NCBI GenBank assembly: GCA_035293985.1
Contig: DATGLS010000048.1
Coordinates: 248,001-312,000, forward strand
DNA from: JAVDCA01 sp035293985
GTDB lineage: Bacteria; Pseudomonadota; Alphaproteobacteria; Rhizobiales; Xanthobacteraceae
Length of the DNA stretch: 64,000 bases
Direction: 5' to 3'
Under the pieces are notes generated by a model. The model saw nothing but the letters and a program-made list of their open reading frames with translations, was not told where the DNA came from and ran no database searches. Shown here one piece after another: positions 34,775 through 43,014 of this stretch. Position 1 is the first letter of the stretch. Each line of letters starts with the position of its first letter. Both the position numbers and the translations under genes were made by a program.

Positions 34775-35626
34775 TCACTTGGCGCTGGCCCGGATCGCGC
34801 TCGCCATCGATCGCAGCGCGCTCTTCGCCTGCCGATCCGTCAGGCTCGCGTAGAGCACGACCTCGCGCGAGGGCAGCGGCGGCAACCCGAGCCGCGGACC
34901 GACGTCGACCGTCCCGGGTGGCGCGACGCGGCGTCCGAGCGCCGCGACCGCGAGGCCGGCCGAGATCGCAGCGCCGATCGTCATGATGCCGCCGCCGACG
35001 AAAACCTCGGCCCAGGCGATGCCGGCGTCCTCGAGCGCCTTGAGCGCCATCTTGCGCACGCTGCACGGCGCGGCCTGCGCGGCCAGCCGCAGCGGCTCGC
35101 CGGCGTCGCGCTGGAAATCCGGCACCGCCATCCAGCCGAACACCTCCTTGAGGATGACCTCGCCGCCGCGCCGGCGGTTGTCGTGACGCAGCACGATCGC
35201 GGCATCGATCTCGCCGCGGTCGAAAGCCTCGAGCGCATCGCTGGAGGCCGTGACCCGCAGCTCAATCACCACGGCAGGCTCGGCGGCGTGGATCCGCTTG
35301 AGCAGCAGCGGCAGCTCGGCGCCGACGATGTGGTGGCTGATCCCGACCACCAGCCGACGCTGCTCGACGCCGAACGACGCCAGCGCGCCCTGATGCGCCG
35401 TGACCAGCGAGCGCGCCGCGCCGACGAAGATGCTGCCGTCCGCCGACAGGCGCACCTGCCGCGGGGTGCGCTCGAGCAGCCGGCGGCCGAGCTGATCCTC
35501 CAGGCGCTTGATCTTGAGGCTGACGGCCGACTGAGTGGTATCGAGCGCCTCGGCGGCGCGGGTGAAGCTCTGCAGGTCGGCCGCCAGCACGAAGGCCTGC
35601 ACGGCCTCGACGTCGAGGGATTTCAT
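34775..35626 (-). CDS. LysR family transcriptional regulator
   Basis: A 283-residue regulator. The N-terminal winged helix-turn-helix is classic: AVQAFVLAADLQSFTRAAEALDTTQSAVSLKIKRLEDQLGRRLLERTPRQVRL in residues ~8-62. An effector domain (AELPLLLKRIHAAEPAVVIELRV, SSDALEAFDRGEIDAAIVLR) follows, somewhat short but complete. It is divergent from the DUF4865 gene across an AT-rich 113-base gap, the usual layout for a LysR regulator that controls its neighbour and itself. Effector unknown. A frameshifted piece of a close relative lies ~550 bases downstream. Confidence 0.93.
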   Translation of the reverse strand: MKSLDVEAVQAFVLAADLQSFTRAAEALDTTQSAVSLKIKRLEDQLGRRLLERTPRQVRLSADGSIFVGAARSLVTAHQGALASFGVEQRRLVVGISHHIVGAELPLLLKRIHAAEPAVVIELRVTASSDALEAFDRGEIDAAIVLRHDNRRRGGEVILKEVFGWMAVPDFQRDAGEPLRLAAQAAPCSVRKMALKALEDAGIAWAEVFVGGGIMTIGAAISAGLAVAALGRRVAPPGTVDVGPRLGLPPLPSREVVLYASLTDRQAKSALRSMASAIRASAK

Positions 35627-35636
35627 GGAAGACCAT

Positions 35637-35687
35637 CCATTTCAATCTGTAATCATTATAACACTTATGCATATCATTTTCAAATGG
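35637..35687. promoter_or_regulatory. AT-rich LysR operator/promoter region
   Basis: In the LysR-DUF4865 gap the sequence is strongly AT-rich against a GC-rich background, with outer arms CCATTT (35637-35642) and AAATGG (35682-35687) and an inner ATGCAT palindrome. TTATAAC-like -10 words are present on both strands. This fits a LysR binding region and divergent promoters; exact sites are not resolved. Confidence 0.5.
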
Positions 35688-35739
35688 TCAGGCCGATGAC
35701 ATTCTGGTCGCATCGAAATGGCCGACAAGGAGACCTGCC

Positions 35740-36345
35740 ATGATCATCGCGCATTACGCCCACCGGCTGCCCGCCAACTACGACATCGGAATCATCCGCG
35801 ATCGTGCCAAGGCGCGCGGCTCACTGTGGGACGCGGTGCCGGAGCTCTACTTCAAGGGCTTCCTGCTGCGTGAGCGTGGGCGCTTCGGCGCCATCGCAAA
35901 CAACTACTCGTCGCTCTACCTGTGGCGACAGGACGATGCGGTGCGCGACTTCCTGACCAGCGGCCGCTTCGACGGCGTCACCGACAGTTTCGGCCGCCCG
36001 CAGATCGAGACGCGGTTCGCACTCGATGCCCGGCGGGGCAGCGCCGAGGCAGCGCGTTTTGCCTACACGGACGAGCAGGATATCCCGCTCGACGCGGACC
36101 TGCGGGCGACTTTCAAGGCCGAAATCGAACGCAACCACGCGCGCGCCCGGGAGGACGGCGCGGTCGCGGCGGCGGTCGGCGTCGACACGCGCAACTGGAA
36201 GCTCACCCGCGTGCTGCTGTCGGAGCGCGCGCCGGCCGCGGCGGACGACGCGACGGCGTACGAGATCCTCTACCTGGCCAGGCCGCTGCTCGCGACGCTG
36301 CCGACGGCTGACGTCGCGGAAAAGCGCCAGAAGGAATACGCGTAG
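35740..36345 (+). CDS. DUF4865 family protein
   Basis: A 201-residue protein of the DUF4865 family. It opens IIAHYAHRLPANYDIGIIRDRAKARGSLWDAVPELYFKGFLL and continues NNYSSLYLWRQDDAVRDFLTSGRFDGVTDSFGRPQIET, the family's most conserved region. Members are often found beside a LysR regulator, as here. The fold looks like a ferredoxin-like small-molecule or heme-binding barrel (ABM-like), but no activity is known to me. AAGGAG lies 7 bases before the ATG. Probably induced through the adjacent regulator. Confidence 0.8.
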   Translation: MIIAHYAHRLPANYDIGIIRDRAKARGSLWDAVPELYFKGFLLRERGRFGAIANNYSSLYLWRQDDAVRDFLTSGRFDGVTDSFGRPQIETRFALDARRGSAEAARFAYTDEQDIPLDADLRATFKAEIERNHARAREDGAVAAAVGVDTRNWKLTRVLLSERAPAAADDATAYEILYLARPLLATLPTADVAEKRQKEYA

Positions 36346-36367
36346 CCTTTGCGGGTGCGCGTGAACG

Positions 36368-37717
36368 TCACGCCGGCTCGACGACCAGAACGAGGCCGTC
36401 GCGATCGATCACCTTGACGCGCGCCCCGCGCCGCAGCGGGCCGGCGGCGCGGGCGCGCCAGGTCGCGCCCTTGATCGAAATCCGCCCGCGTTGTCCCTGC
36501 CACGACAGGGCCTCTCCCTCGGCGCCGAGCAACGCGCGCATAGCGGCCATCACGACTCGGCGGCGCGACCGCAACACCACGGCGAGCAGGAATACGAACA
36601 GGGCGCCGGCGACGACGAGAGCATCTGCAACGACCCAGGGCGAAAGTCCGAAGCCCGGCACCCGCGACGGGAACATCATGAGCGCGCCGACAACGAATGC
36701 GACGATCCCGGCGAAACCGATCGCGCCGAAGGCGCCGATATGGGCCTCGAGCAGGAGGAGAACGGCGCCGAGCAGGGTCAGGCCGGCGCCGGCGTAATCG
36801 ATCGGGAGGAAGTTGAGCGCGTAGAGCGCCACGACGAGGCAGATGACTCCGACCAGGCCCGGAACCACGGTGCCGGGGCTGAGGAATTCGAAGATCAGGC
36901 CGTAGACCCCGATCATCATGAGGATGAACGCGACGTTCGGATCGGTGATGATGGCGAGAAGGTCGGTGCGCCAATCCGGATGAACGGTGGCGATCGCAAG
37001 TCCGGCCGTCGCCAAAGTCTCGGGCCGGCCGGCGATCTTCACGGCACGGCCATCGATCTGGCGCAGGAGATCCGGCACGTCGTCGGCGATCGCGTCGATG
37101 ACGTGAAGCTTGAGCGCCTCCGATGCCGGAATGCTTGCGGCGGTGCGCACGGCGTCGACCGCCCAATCGGCATTGCGGCCGCTCAGGTCGGCGAGGCTGC
37201 GGATATAAGCCGCGGCATCGTTGATGATCTTGCGGGTCTCGGTGTCGGCCGGCGCAGGCTGCTTGGCGCCGAGCTGGATCGGGGTGGCGGCGCCGATATT
37301 GGTGCCCGGGGCCATGGCGGCGATCGCGCTCGCATAGGCGATGTAGGTCCCGGCGCTCGCCGCCCGCGCGCCGCGCGGCGCTACGAAGGTCGCGACCGGG
37401 GTCGGCGAGGCGAGGATCGCCTTGATCATCGTGCGCATGGACGTATCGAGGCCGCCCGGCGTGTTCATGCGCAGGATGATGATGCCGACCTCGCTCGGCT
37501 TCGCGGCCTCGAGCTCGCGCACGACGTAATCCGCGCTGGCTGGGCCGATCGCGCCGTCGATCTCCAGCACGAGCGCGCGCTTGGTCGCGGATTGCGCGGA
37601 CGGCGCGAAGGCAACGACGGCCGCCGCAAGGAGGATGGCCGCCGCGCAGCGATGCCAGAGTCCCACCGCCGCCAGAATTGGCCGCGGACGTATGTTCGAG
37701 TGCATGGTCGACTGCAT
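36368..37717 (-). CDS. NfeD family membrane serine protease
   Basis: A 449-residue full-length NfeD. After a signal or anchor segment (CAAAILLAAAVVAFAP), a ClpP-fold protease domain spans about residues 45-230: VLEIDGAIGPASADYV, IILRMNTPGGLDTSMR, and the nucleophile Ser in PRGARAASAGTYIAYAS. Four or five membrane segments cover 260-385, and a C-terminal OB-fold (GRISIKGATWRARAAGPLRRGARVKVIDRDGLVLVVEP) ends the protein. Full-length NfeD cleaves the C-terminus of its stomatin/SPFH partner, but no stomatin gene lies beside it here. AGGAGG 7 bases before the ATG at 37717 fixes the start. It follows the CoA-transferase on the same strand after 71 bases. Confidence 0.9.
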   Translation of the reverse strand: MQSTMHSNIRPRPILAAVGLWHRCAAAILLAAAVVAFAPSAQSATKRALVLEIDGAIGPASADYVVRELEAAKPSEVGIIILRMNTPGGLDTSMRTMIKAILASPTPVATFVAPRGARAASAGTYIAYASAIAAMAPGTNIGAATPIQLGAKQPAPADTETRKIINDAAAYIRSLADLSGRNADWAVDAVRTAASIPASEALKLHVIDAIADDVPDLLRQIDGRAVKIAGRPETLATAGLAIATVHPDWRTDLLAIITDPNVAFILMMIGVYGLIFEFLSPGTVVPGLVGVICLVVALYALNFLPIDYAGAGLTLLGAVLLLLEAHIGAFGAIGFAGIVAFVVGALMMFPSRVPGFGLSPWVVADALVVAGALFVFLLAVVLRSRRRVVMAAMRALLGAEGEALSWQGQRGRISIKGATWRARAAGPLRRGARVKVIDRDGLVLVVEPA

Positions 37718-37788
37718 GGGCCGCCCTCCTGTCCTCGAATCCTCGCAAGATCTGGGGTGACGCGGTTGTGGGCGCAAGAACGCGCGCC

Positions 37789-39159
37789 CTACTGCCACCG
37801 CGCCGGCGCGCTCCCCAAAGCGGCCGCCGGCAGGCTCCATCGCATCGGCGCGCCCGCGATCACGACGGGTGGCGCGAGCCGGTGCGCCGGGCCCCAGCTC
37901 GTCTGCTCGATGTCCGGCCCGAGGTCGGCCGCCGTCTCGGGCGCCAGCGGCGCCTCCGCGGGCTCGCGACGCGAGTCCAGCAAAAATCGAGCCGTGCGCG
38001 CGAGCGAGAGGCGCGCCTCGAGCGCGGTCCCGCGGGTGAGCCGCGCCGTGATGCCGCGGATCGCGCCAGCGGCAATCAGGTAGCCGGTCGCCTCGTCGAG
38101 CGCCTGCACGGGCAGCGGCACTGGCTTGTCGGCCTTGCGCCAGGCCATGCCGGCATGGGCGATGCCGCTCGACATCTGCACCAAGCTGTCGAACCCGCGC
38201 CGCGTCGCCCAGGGGCCGGTCCAGCCGTACGCATCCAGGCAGACGTCGATCAGGCCGGGCGCGATGCGCCGGCGTGCCGCGGCGCCATAGCCGAGGCGCT
38301 CCAGCGCGTCCGAGCGGTAGCCGTTGATGAACACGTGCGCTTGCGCGAGCAGCGCCTCGAAGGTCGCGCGGTCGGCGTCCGCGCGCAGGTCGAGCCGGGC
38401 GCAGCGTTTGCCGAGCACGACCTCGGGCACCAGTGCCGGCTCGTCCCAAAAGGGCGGATCGATGCGCAGCACCTCGGCGCCATAGCCGGCGAGGAAACGG
38501 GTGCTGATCGGCCCCGCCAGCACGCGCGTGAGATCGAGCACGCGCAGCCCCTGCAGCGGGCGCGCGGCCACATCGGCGAGCGCGAGCGGCGCGCCGTCGC
38601 GCGCCGTCATATGCACCAGCGGCTCGGCCGCGACCGCCTGCCCTTGCGGATGCGCCGCCCACTCGGCCTCGGTGCGCATCTCGGCCGCGCAGCCGCCACC
38701 GGCGACGATCGCGGTCTCGAGCGCGCGTTTGTCCCATCGCGCGACCGCGCGCACGACCGCGTCGCGCTCCTCCGGCGCGCCGAGCACCTTGAGCGCCGCG
38801 GCGCGGTGGTGCGGCTGGTTGGTGTGCAGCTTGATCCAGCCGTCGCGGGTCGCGTAGTCGCCCGACGTGATGCCCCACACGGGCGGAATCTTCCAGTCGA
38901 TCGGCCGAATCGAGCTCTTGAGCCAAAACGAGGCGAGCCTGCGGTCGATCGTGATCGCGGGAAATTGCCCGCCGCGCGCGGCGATCAGCTCGCCGATCGC
39001 GAGCGCCGCTGCCGCGATGGCGGCGCAGCCGAAGTCGGTCACCGGATAGACGGAAGGAAGCTCGCCGGCGGCCGTGAACGTGACGGCGTCGCAGGCACGC
39101 GCCTCGCCGCCGACGCCCGTCCAGGCAGTACGTGTCAGTGCGGCGGCGACGCCTTCCAT
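37789..39159 (-). CDS. Family III CoA-transferase (CaiB/BaiF)
   Basis: A 456-residue CoA-transferase. The N-terminal ~210 residues are an extra part (TSGDYATRDGWIKLHTNQPHHRAAALKVLGAP) seen in one long subgroup. The core follows: PLQGLRVLDLTRVLAGPISTRFLAGYGAEVLRIDPP, KRCARLDLRADADR, HVFINGYRSDALERLGYG and DAYGWTGPWATRRGFDSLVQMSSGIA. Family III enzymes move CoA between organic acids via an Asp-bound intermediate. The substrate is unknown. GGAGG 6 bases upstream supports ATG 39159; an ATG at 39171 also exists. A decayed partial copy of a close paralogue lies at 34618-34743. Confidence 0.88.
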   Translation of the reverse strand: MEGVAAALTRTAWTGVGGEARACDAVTFTAAGELPSVYPVTDFGCAAIAAAALAIGELIAARGGQFPAITIDRRLASFWLKSSIRPIDWKIPPVWGITSGDYATRDGWIKLHTNQPHHRAAALKVLGAPEERDAVVRAVARWDKRALETAIVAGGGCAAEMRTEAEWAAHPQGQAVAAEPLVHMTARDGAPLALADVAARPLQGLRVLDLTRVLAGPISTRFLAGYGAEVLRIDPPFWDEPALVPEVVLGKRCARLDLRADADRATFEALLAQAHVFINGYRSDALERLGYGAAARRRIAPGLIDVCLDAYGWTGPWATRRGFDSLVQMSSGIAHAGMAWRKADKPVPLPVQALDEATGYLIAAGAIRGITARLTRGTALEARLSLARTARFLLDSRREPAEAPLAPETAADLGPDIEQTSWGPAHRLAPPVVIAGAPMRWSLPAAALGSAPARWQ

Positions 39160-39344
39160 GCGATCCTCCATCGGTCCGGCATCAGGATAGCATGGCGGCA
39201 CGTCCGCAGTCCGCCGAACGCAGCCGTCTTGTGCGCTATGTGATTCTTCACAGCAATCGTGCATCGATCGATGCACGTCGCGAAGGGCCACTCTTCGGGG
39301 TATGCTGCGCCGCAGGTTGCGAAAAGTGAGGACGCGGCGATCCC

Positions 39345-40187
39345 ATGACCATAAGCTCCTATTTCGCGTTGCGCGGCGGCCATCCGGCGCAGACCGAGCT
39401 GATGACCGGCCGTGCCGTCTTCACCGAGGCTTATGCGGTGATTCCGCGCGGCGTGATGCGCGACATCGTGACGAGCTACTTCCCGCACTGGGAGGCGACC
39501 CGCGCCTGGGTGCTGGCGCGGCCGATGACCGGCTTTGCCGAGACGTTCTCGCAGTACATTATGGAAGTGGGCCCGCGCGGCGGCAGCGACGAGCCGGAGC
39601 CCGACCCTCAAGCACAGAGCGCGCTGTTCGTGGTCGAGGGCGAGATCGAGCTCACCCTCGGCGGCGCCAAGCACCGCATGGGCCCGGGCGGCTTCGCGTA
39701 CGTGCCGCCGGCGAGCGAGTGGTCGCTGCGCAATCCGGGCAGGGCGGCGGCGCGCTTCCACTGGATCCGCAAGCGCTACGCCCCCGTCGAGGGCATGTCA
39801 CCCCCGCCCGCCCTCGTCACCAACGAGCAGGCGATCACGCCGACGCCGGTCGGTAGCGAAGGGCTCTGGTCGAACACGCGGTTCATGGACCCGACCGATC
39901 TGCGCCACGACATGTACATCGCGATCGTGAGCTTCCAGCCGGGCGGCACCATCCCGTTCGAGGAGACGCACGTAATGGAGCACGGCCTCTACGTCCTCGA
40001 GGGCAAAGGCGTTTATCGCCTCAACCGCGACTGGGTCGAGGTCGAGGCGGGCGACTTCCTGTGGCTGCGCGCGTTCTGCCCCCAGGCTTGCTACGCGGCG
40101 GGACCCGGCCGCTTCCGCTACCTGCTCTACAAGGACGTCAATCGGCACATGTCGCTCGCGATACCGGCGCCGCGGGTCGCGCCATGA
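39345..40187 (+). CDS. allE: (S)-ureidoglycine aminohydrolase
   Basis: A 280-residue bicupin. Conserved blocks include RGVMRDIVTSYFPHW, the N-terminal cupin FVVEGEIELTLGG, and the metal-binding C-terminal cupin with PFEETHVMEHGLYVLEGKG, YRLNRDWVEVEAGDFLWL and RAFCPQACYAAGPGRFRYLL near residues 205-270. These match UGHY/AllE, the manganese enzyme that removes ammonia from (S)-ureidoglycine to give (S)-ureidoglycolate in allantoin breakdown. No allantoinase, allantoate amidohydrolase or ureidoglycolate gene is adjacent, so it appears detached from the rest of the pathway, although the nearby hydantoinase operon also deals with cyclic ureides or amides. No clear promoter was seen in the 185-base upstream gap. 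Confidence 0.92.
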   Translation: MTISSYFALRGGHPAQTELMTGRAVFTEAYAVIPRGVMRDIVTSYFPHWEATRAWVLARPMTGFAETFSQYIMEVGPRGGSDEPEPDPQAQSALFVVEGEIELTLGGAKHRMGPGGFAYVPPASEWSLRNPGRAAARFHWIRKRYAPVEGMSPPPALVTNEQAITPTPVGSEGLWSNTRFMDPTDLRHDMYIAIVSFQPGGTIPFEETHVMEHGLYVLEGKGVYRLNRDWVEVEAGDFLWLRAFCPQACYAAGPGRFRYLLYKDVNRHMSLAIPAPRVAP

Positions 40188-40206
40188 GGCTCGCCGGCCT
40201 CTCCCG

Positions 40207-40428
40207 TCAGGGCCCTTCGCTGAGCTCTCGCCTGAGCCGGTCGCGATGCGCCTCGTGCGACTTCTGCATGTCGAGATAGGTCGCGAGCAGACGACGGGCT
40301 CCGGTCGCGTCGAGGCCCTGCCGCTCGAGCCGGCCGATGATGTTCGTCTGCAGGGTGATGTGATCGCGGCCGAGGCGAACGAAGCCCTCAGCCTGCAACA
40401 GGTGTTCGATGGCCATTCGCCGATCCAT
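40207..40428 (-). CDS. Small hypothetical protein
   Basis: A 73-residue soluble, mostly helical, charged protein (MAIEHLLQAEGFVRLGRDH ... YLDMQKSHEAHRDRLRREL). I do not recognise a named domain. GGAGG lies 5-6 bases before ATG 40428, and the composition is protein-like, so I regard it as real. It follows the YihY gene on the same strand, separated by a 12-G tract in the mRNA sense. Confidence 0.6.
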   Translation of the reverse strand: MDRRMAIEHLLQAEGFVRLGRDHITLQTNIIGRLERQGLDATGARRLLATYLDMQKSHEAHRDRLRRELSEGP

Positions 40429-40464
40429 TTCTGCCTCCGCAGAAGGTCCGAAGAGGCAACGCGG

Positions 40465-40476
40465 CCCCCCCCCCCC
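40465..40476. repeat. Homopolymer run of 12 C
   Basis: Twelve consecutive cytosines lie between the YihY stop (40490) and the small gene start (40428), i.e. a G12 run in the transcript. It is the longest mononucleotide run noticed in the window. Confidence 0.95.
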
Positions 40477-40489
40477 GCGGTTCACAGAA

Positions 40490-41512
40490 TTACTGCTTGG
40501 CGCCCACCGTATCGGCCATGACGGCGCCACGTGCGCCGAGCGGCTTGTCATTGCCGACGGTGGAATCCTCGGCTGTCTGATGCTCGATCTCGGCATTGAG
40601 CTCGGCGCCCAGCAGCACCACGGTCGTGGTGATCCACAGCCACATCATCATGGCCGCAACGGCGCCGAGCGAGCCGTAGGTCGCGTTATACGAATTGAAC
40701 TTGGCGATGTACCAGGAGAACAGATAGGAGGCGCCGATCGACACCACGGACGCAAACACGCTGCCGACGCTCACCCATTGCCAGCGCGCCATGCGCCGAT
40801 CCGGGCCGTAGCGGTAGAGCAGCGCAAGCCCGACCAGCAGAACGATCGAGAGCGCCGGCCAACGCAGGATCTGCATCAGCGCGCCGGTCGCCCCACCGGC
40901 CCCGAACGATGCGAGCGCGAGCGGAACGGCGACGACGGCACCGAGCGCGGCAAGGAACACCGCGAAACTGCCCAACGTGAACAGCAGCGCCAGCAGGGTC
41001 AGCCTGATCACGCCGCGCGTCTCCTGCTGCTCATAGATGACGTTCAGCGCATCGATCATCGCCTTCACGCCGCCCATGGCGCTCCATAGCGCGACCGCGA
41101 TGCCGGCGACGAAACCGATGCTGAGCGTGCCGTTGCCTTGCGCGGCGATCCGACCGGCCTGCTGACGCACGAGATCGAGCACGTCCTTGGGCACCACCCC
41201 TTCCGCCATCGCGAAGCCCTGCGTGATGGTCGAGGCGTCGAAGGCCAAGCCGTAGGCCGACACCAACGCGGTGACGGCCGGGAAGATCGCGAACAAGACG
41301 AAGAAGGCGACGCCCCCCGCAATCGCCATCAGCCGGTCGGATACCATCTCGCCGTAGGTACGCCAGAGGATGTCCTTCCAACCGGCCCAAGGAATCTGGA
41401 GCGGATGGCGCGCATGACGACCCCGCCCGCGCTCGCGCGCCCGCTCGAGCTGCACCTCGCGCGGTTCCTCCGAGCTGCGCGGCTCGTTGAACGGCCTCTC
41501 GCTCTTGCTCAC
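40490..41512 (-). CDS. YihY/virulence factor BrkB family membrane protein
   Basis: A 340-residue inner-membrane protein. A charged cytoplasmic N-terminus (ERARERGRGRHARH) precedes GWKDILWRTYGEMVSDRLMAIAGGVAFFVLFAIFPAVTALVSAYG, the family entry motif, and about six hydrophobic segments. The most conserved later block is SWYIAKFNSYNATYGSLGAVAAMMMWLWITTTVVLLGAELNAEIE. Often mislabelled RNase BN; the true role is unknown, perhaps lipid or solute transport. The GTG start at 41512 has GAGG 7 bases upstream. It follows the secreted protein gene at 41591 by 78 bases and may share its transcript. Confidence 0.9.
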   Translation of the reverse strand: MSKSERPFNEPRSSEEPREVQLERARERGRGRHARHPLQIPWAGWKDILWRTYGEMVSDRLMAIAGGVAFFVLFAIFPAVTALVSAYGLAFDASTITQGFAMAEGVVPKDVLDLVRQQAGRIAAQGNGTLSIGFVAGIAVALWSAMGGVKAMIDALNVIYEQQETRGVIRLTLLALLFTLGSFAVFLAALGAVVAVPLALASFGAGGATGALMQILRWPALSIVLLVGLALLYRYGPDRRMARWQWVSVGSVFASVVSIGASYLFSWYIAKFNSYNATYGSLGAVAAMMMWLWITTTVVLLGAELNAEIEHQTAEDSTVGNDKPLGARGAVMADTVGAKQ

Positions 41513-41590
41513 GCCGGCACCTCACGCCGACACCGGCGCTGGCGGCCGGCCCTTATCGATAACTCAGGCGACCGCCTTGAAGGTCATCCC

Positions 41591-41998
41591 TCACTCTTTT
41601 CCCGACGGCGCCTGCCCCGGCGACTGACCTTCGTCGCTCTGGTTCGGCGAGCTGCCCTGACCCGTCGTGGCATTATCATCACCCGGATTCCCCGGTATCT
41701 CGGTCAGCGCCGTCACCGAATCGGGATTGATGACCATCATCACGGGGTTGCCCTGTTTGTCCTTGGCGCGCACCAGGAACGAGCTCGGCATCATCTTGAT
41801 GTCCGTGAAGCCCGCCTGCTGCAGATTTTTCTTCACCTGCTGCTGCAGGGTTTGCTGGTGCTGCTGCAGGGCTTGCGGGCCGGCCGGCGATTGGCCGGAT
41901 TGCTCCGCCCCCCCGGACGGCGTCTTGGTCGATGATGTTTGCGCCAACGCGGCGCTCGCCATCAGCGGAACCGCGATGAGGACGGCGAATGATCGCAT
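41591..41998 (-). CDS. Secreted Gln-rich hypothetical protein
   Basis: A 135-residue exported protein. The signal peptide (RSFAVLIAVPLMASAALAQ) is followed by a Ser/Gly/Gln-rich linker, a Gln-rich helix (ALQQHQQTLQQQVKKNLQQ), a compact core AGFTDIKMMPSSFLVRAKDKQGNPVMMVINPDSVTALTE that looks like a small PepSY/BON-like alpha/beta unit, and a disordered C-tail. This type recurs in Bradyrhizobium relatives without a known function. The ATG at 41998 is chosen for GGAG 6 bases upstream; ATG 42010 is the alternative. Confidence 0.7.
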   Translation of the reverse strand: MRSFAVLIAVPLMASAALAQTSSTKTPSGGAEQSGQSPAGPQALQQHQQTLQQQVKKNLQQAGFTDIKMMPSSFLVRAKDKQGNPVMMVINPDSVTALTEIPGNPGDDNATTGQGSSPNQSDEGQSPGQAPSGKE

Positions 41999-42049
41999 CT
42001 CTATCTCCATGTGGGGTTATGAGGGTTTGTGCGTCCCTCTCTGTGAAGC

Positions 42050-42074
42050 AACGACATCGGCAGGCGCCAGTTCG
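42050..42074 (-). promoter_or_regulatory. EcfG-like site upstream of the secreted protein gene
   Basis: On the minus strand CGAAC, 16 bases, CGTT: exact -10 and spacing, one mismatch in the -35. It ends 51 bases before ATG 41998. The gap 41999-42355 otherwise holds no gene I can support. Confidence 0.35.
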
Positions 42075-42224
42075 CGGAAAACGGTATGCGCCACTTGTTC
42101 GCATCTGCGTCCGGAGCACATGAGCGAGGACAGCAGATCTTCCGGCTCACGATTGTACCGATAGCGACTCGCCGCGGCGGCCAACGCGCAGCGGCCGAGC
42201 TACATCGCTGTGGCGTGAAGTCGC

Positions 42225-42249
42225 GGAACGAACGATGAAGCGCACGGTT
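42225..42249 (+). promoter_or_regulatory. EcfG-like promoter variant (GGTT -10)
   Basis: GGAAC, 16 bases, GGTT, one mismatch in the -10. It ends 106 bases before the hypothetical gene at 42356, farther than the other sites. Confidence 0.3.
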
Positions 42250-42355
42250 TTTCCCACGAGAGAGCCCGAGCCGCCGCAAGTGATTCCGTCAGGGACAGTC
42301 GCGCACGCTGGGGCTTCCATCAATCGACAACTCGACTAACCCTGCGGAGATTCTC

Positions 42356-42787
42356 ATGTGCGATTACAGCCTACATAACGTCGCATCTCGCCCAGCTCGG
42401 CTCGGCGAAGAACTCGTGATGACCGCGTTTCCGAGCTGGACGCGCGGCTTTACGGCGAAAGATGAGCCGGCCGTCGCGGTCTGCCTGCGGCCCGGGACCG
42501 AGCTTGCGTTCGCCGAGGAGGTCGACTGGGACCGGCCGTTCCGCATCTTCCGGCGCAAGCCGGAGGTCGGAAAGCTCGCGCGCTTTCGTCAAGTTAATGT
42601 GCACAATCCACACACGCACCACGATGCGATCGAGTTTCCCGACGGCCGCGTCGTCCTCCTGACCCGCCTGCTGCCGGGACAGCGCGTGACCGTGGTCCAG
42701 CTGCCGGTCGAGCGGCCGCCGGCTCCGCCGTCGCGCCCCATTGAGCGTGCGCCGGAGCTGATTCCAACCGGTACGAACGCATTCTGA
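42356..42787 (+). CDS. Conserved hypothetical protein
   Basis: A 143-residue soluble protein beginning CDYSLHNVASRPARLGEELV, with AVCLRPGTELAFAEEV, FRQVNVHNPHTHHDAIEFPDGRVVLLTRLLPGQRVTVVQLP and a Pro-rich tail. I recall near-identical openings (MCDYSL) in many Bradyrhizobium hypothetical proteins, so this is a conserved rhizobial family, but no domain or function is known to me. The HNPHTHHD segment could bind a metal. GGAG lies 8 bases before the ATG. Confidence 0.75.
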   Translation: MCDYSLHNVASRPARLGEELVMTAFPSWTRGFTAKDEPAVAVCLRPGTELAFAEEVDWDRPFRIFRRKPEVGKLARFRQVNVHNPHTHHDAIEFPDGRVVLLTRLLPGQRVTVVQLPVERPPAPPSRPIERAPELIPTGTNAF

Positions 42788-43014
42788 CGCAGTACCGGCG
42801 ATGAGCATGCTGTCGCGCGGTCCGCCGCTGGACCGCGCGGAGTGTGCCGTTCCCTTGCCGCGGCGGCAATCCATTCAGGGCGCGCTTCGCTCGAAGGGCG
42901 GAACATGGGCGCTGCGGCACAGTTGTGGTTTGGAGTCGGATTTGCACGATCCGACGCAATACCGGCGCCTGCGGACCTCTGCTTGTCGCTGTTCCAAATC
43001 CGATCGATGCCCGC

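Noticed and set aside
42011..42280. A ~90-codon Arg-rich minus-strand frame in the gap upstream of the secreted protein gene
   Set aside because: No ribosome site, no conserved-looking text, and it spans two candidate promoters.
42900..42924. GGAAC-N16-AGTT upstream of the second GMC module
   Set aside because: The -10 is mismatched and the site is ~90 bases from the start; not distinguishable from chance.
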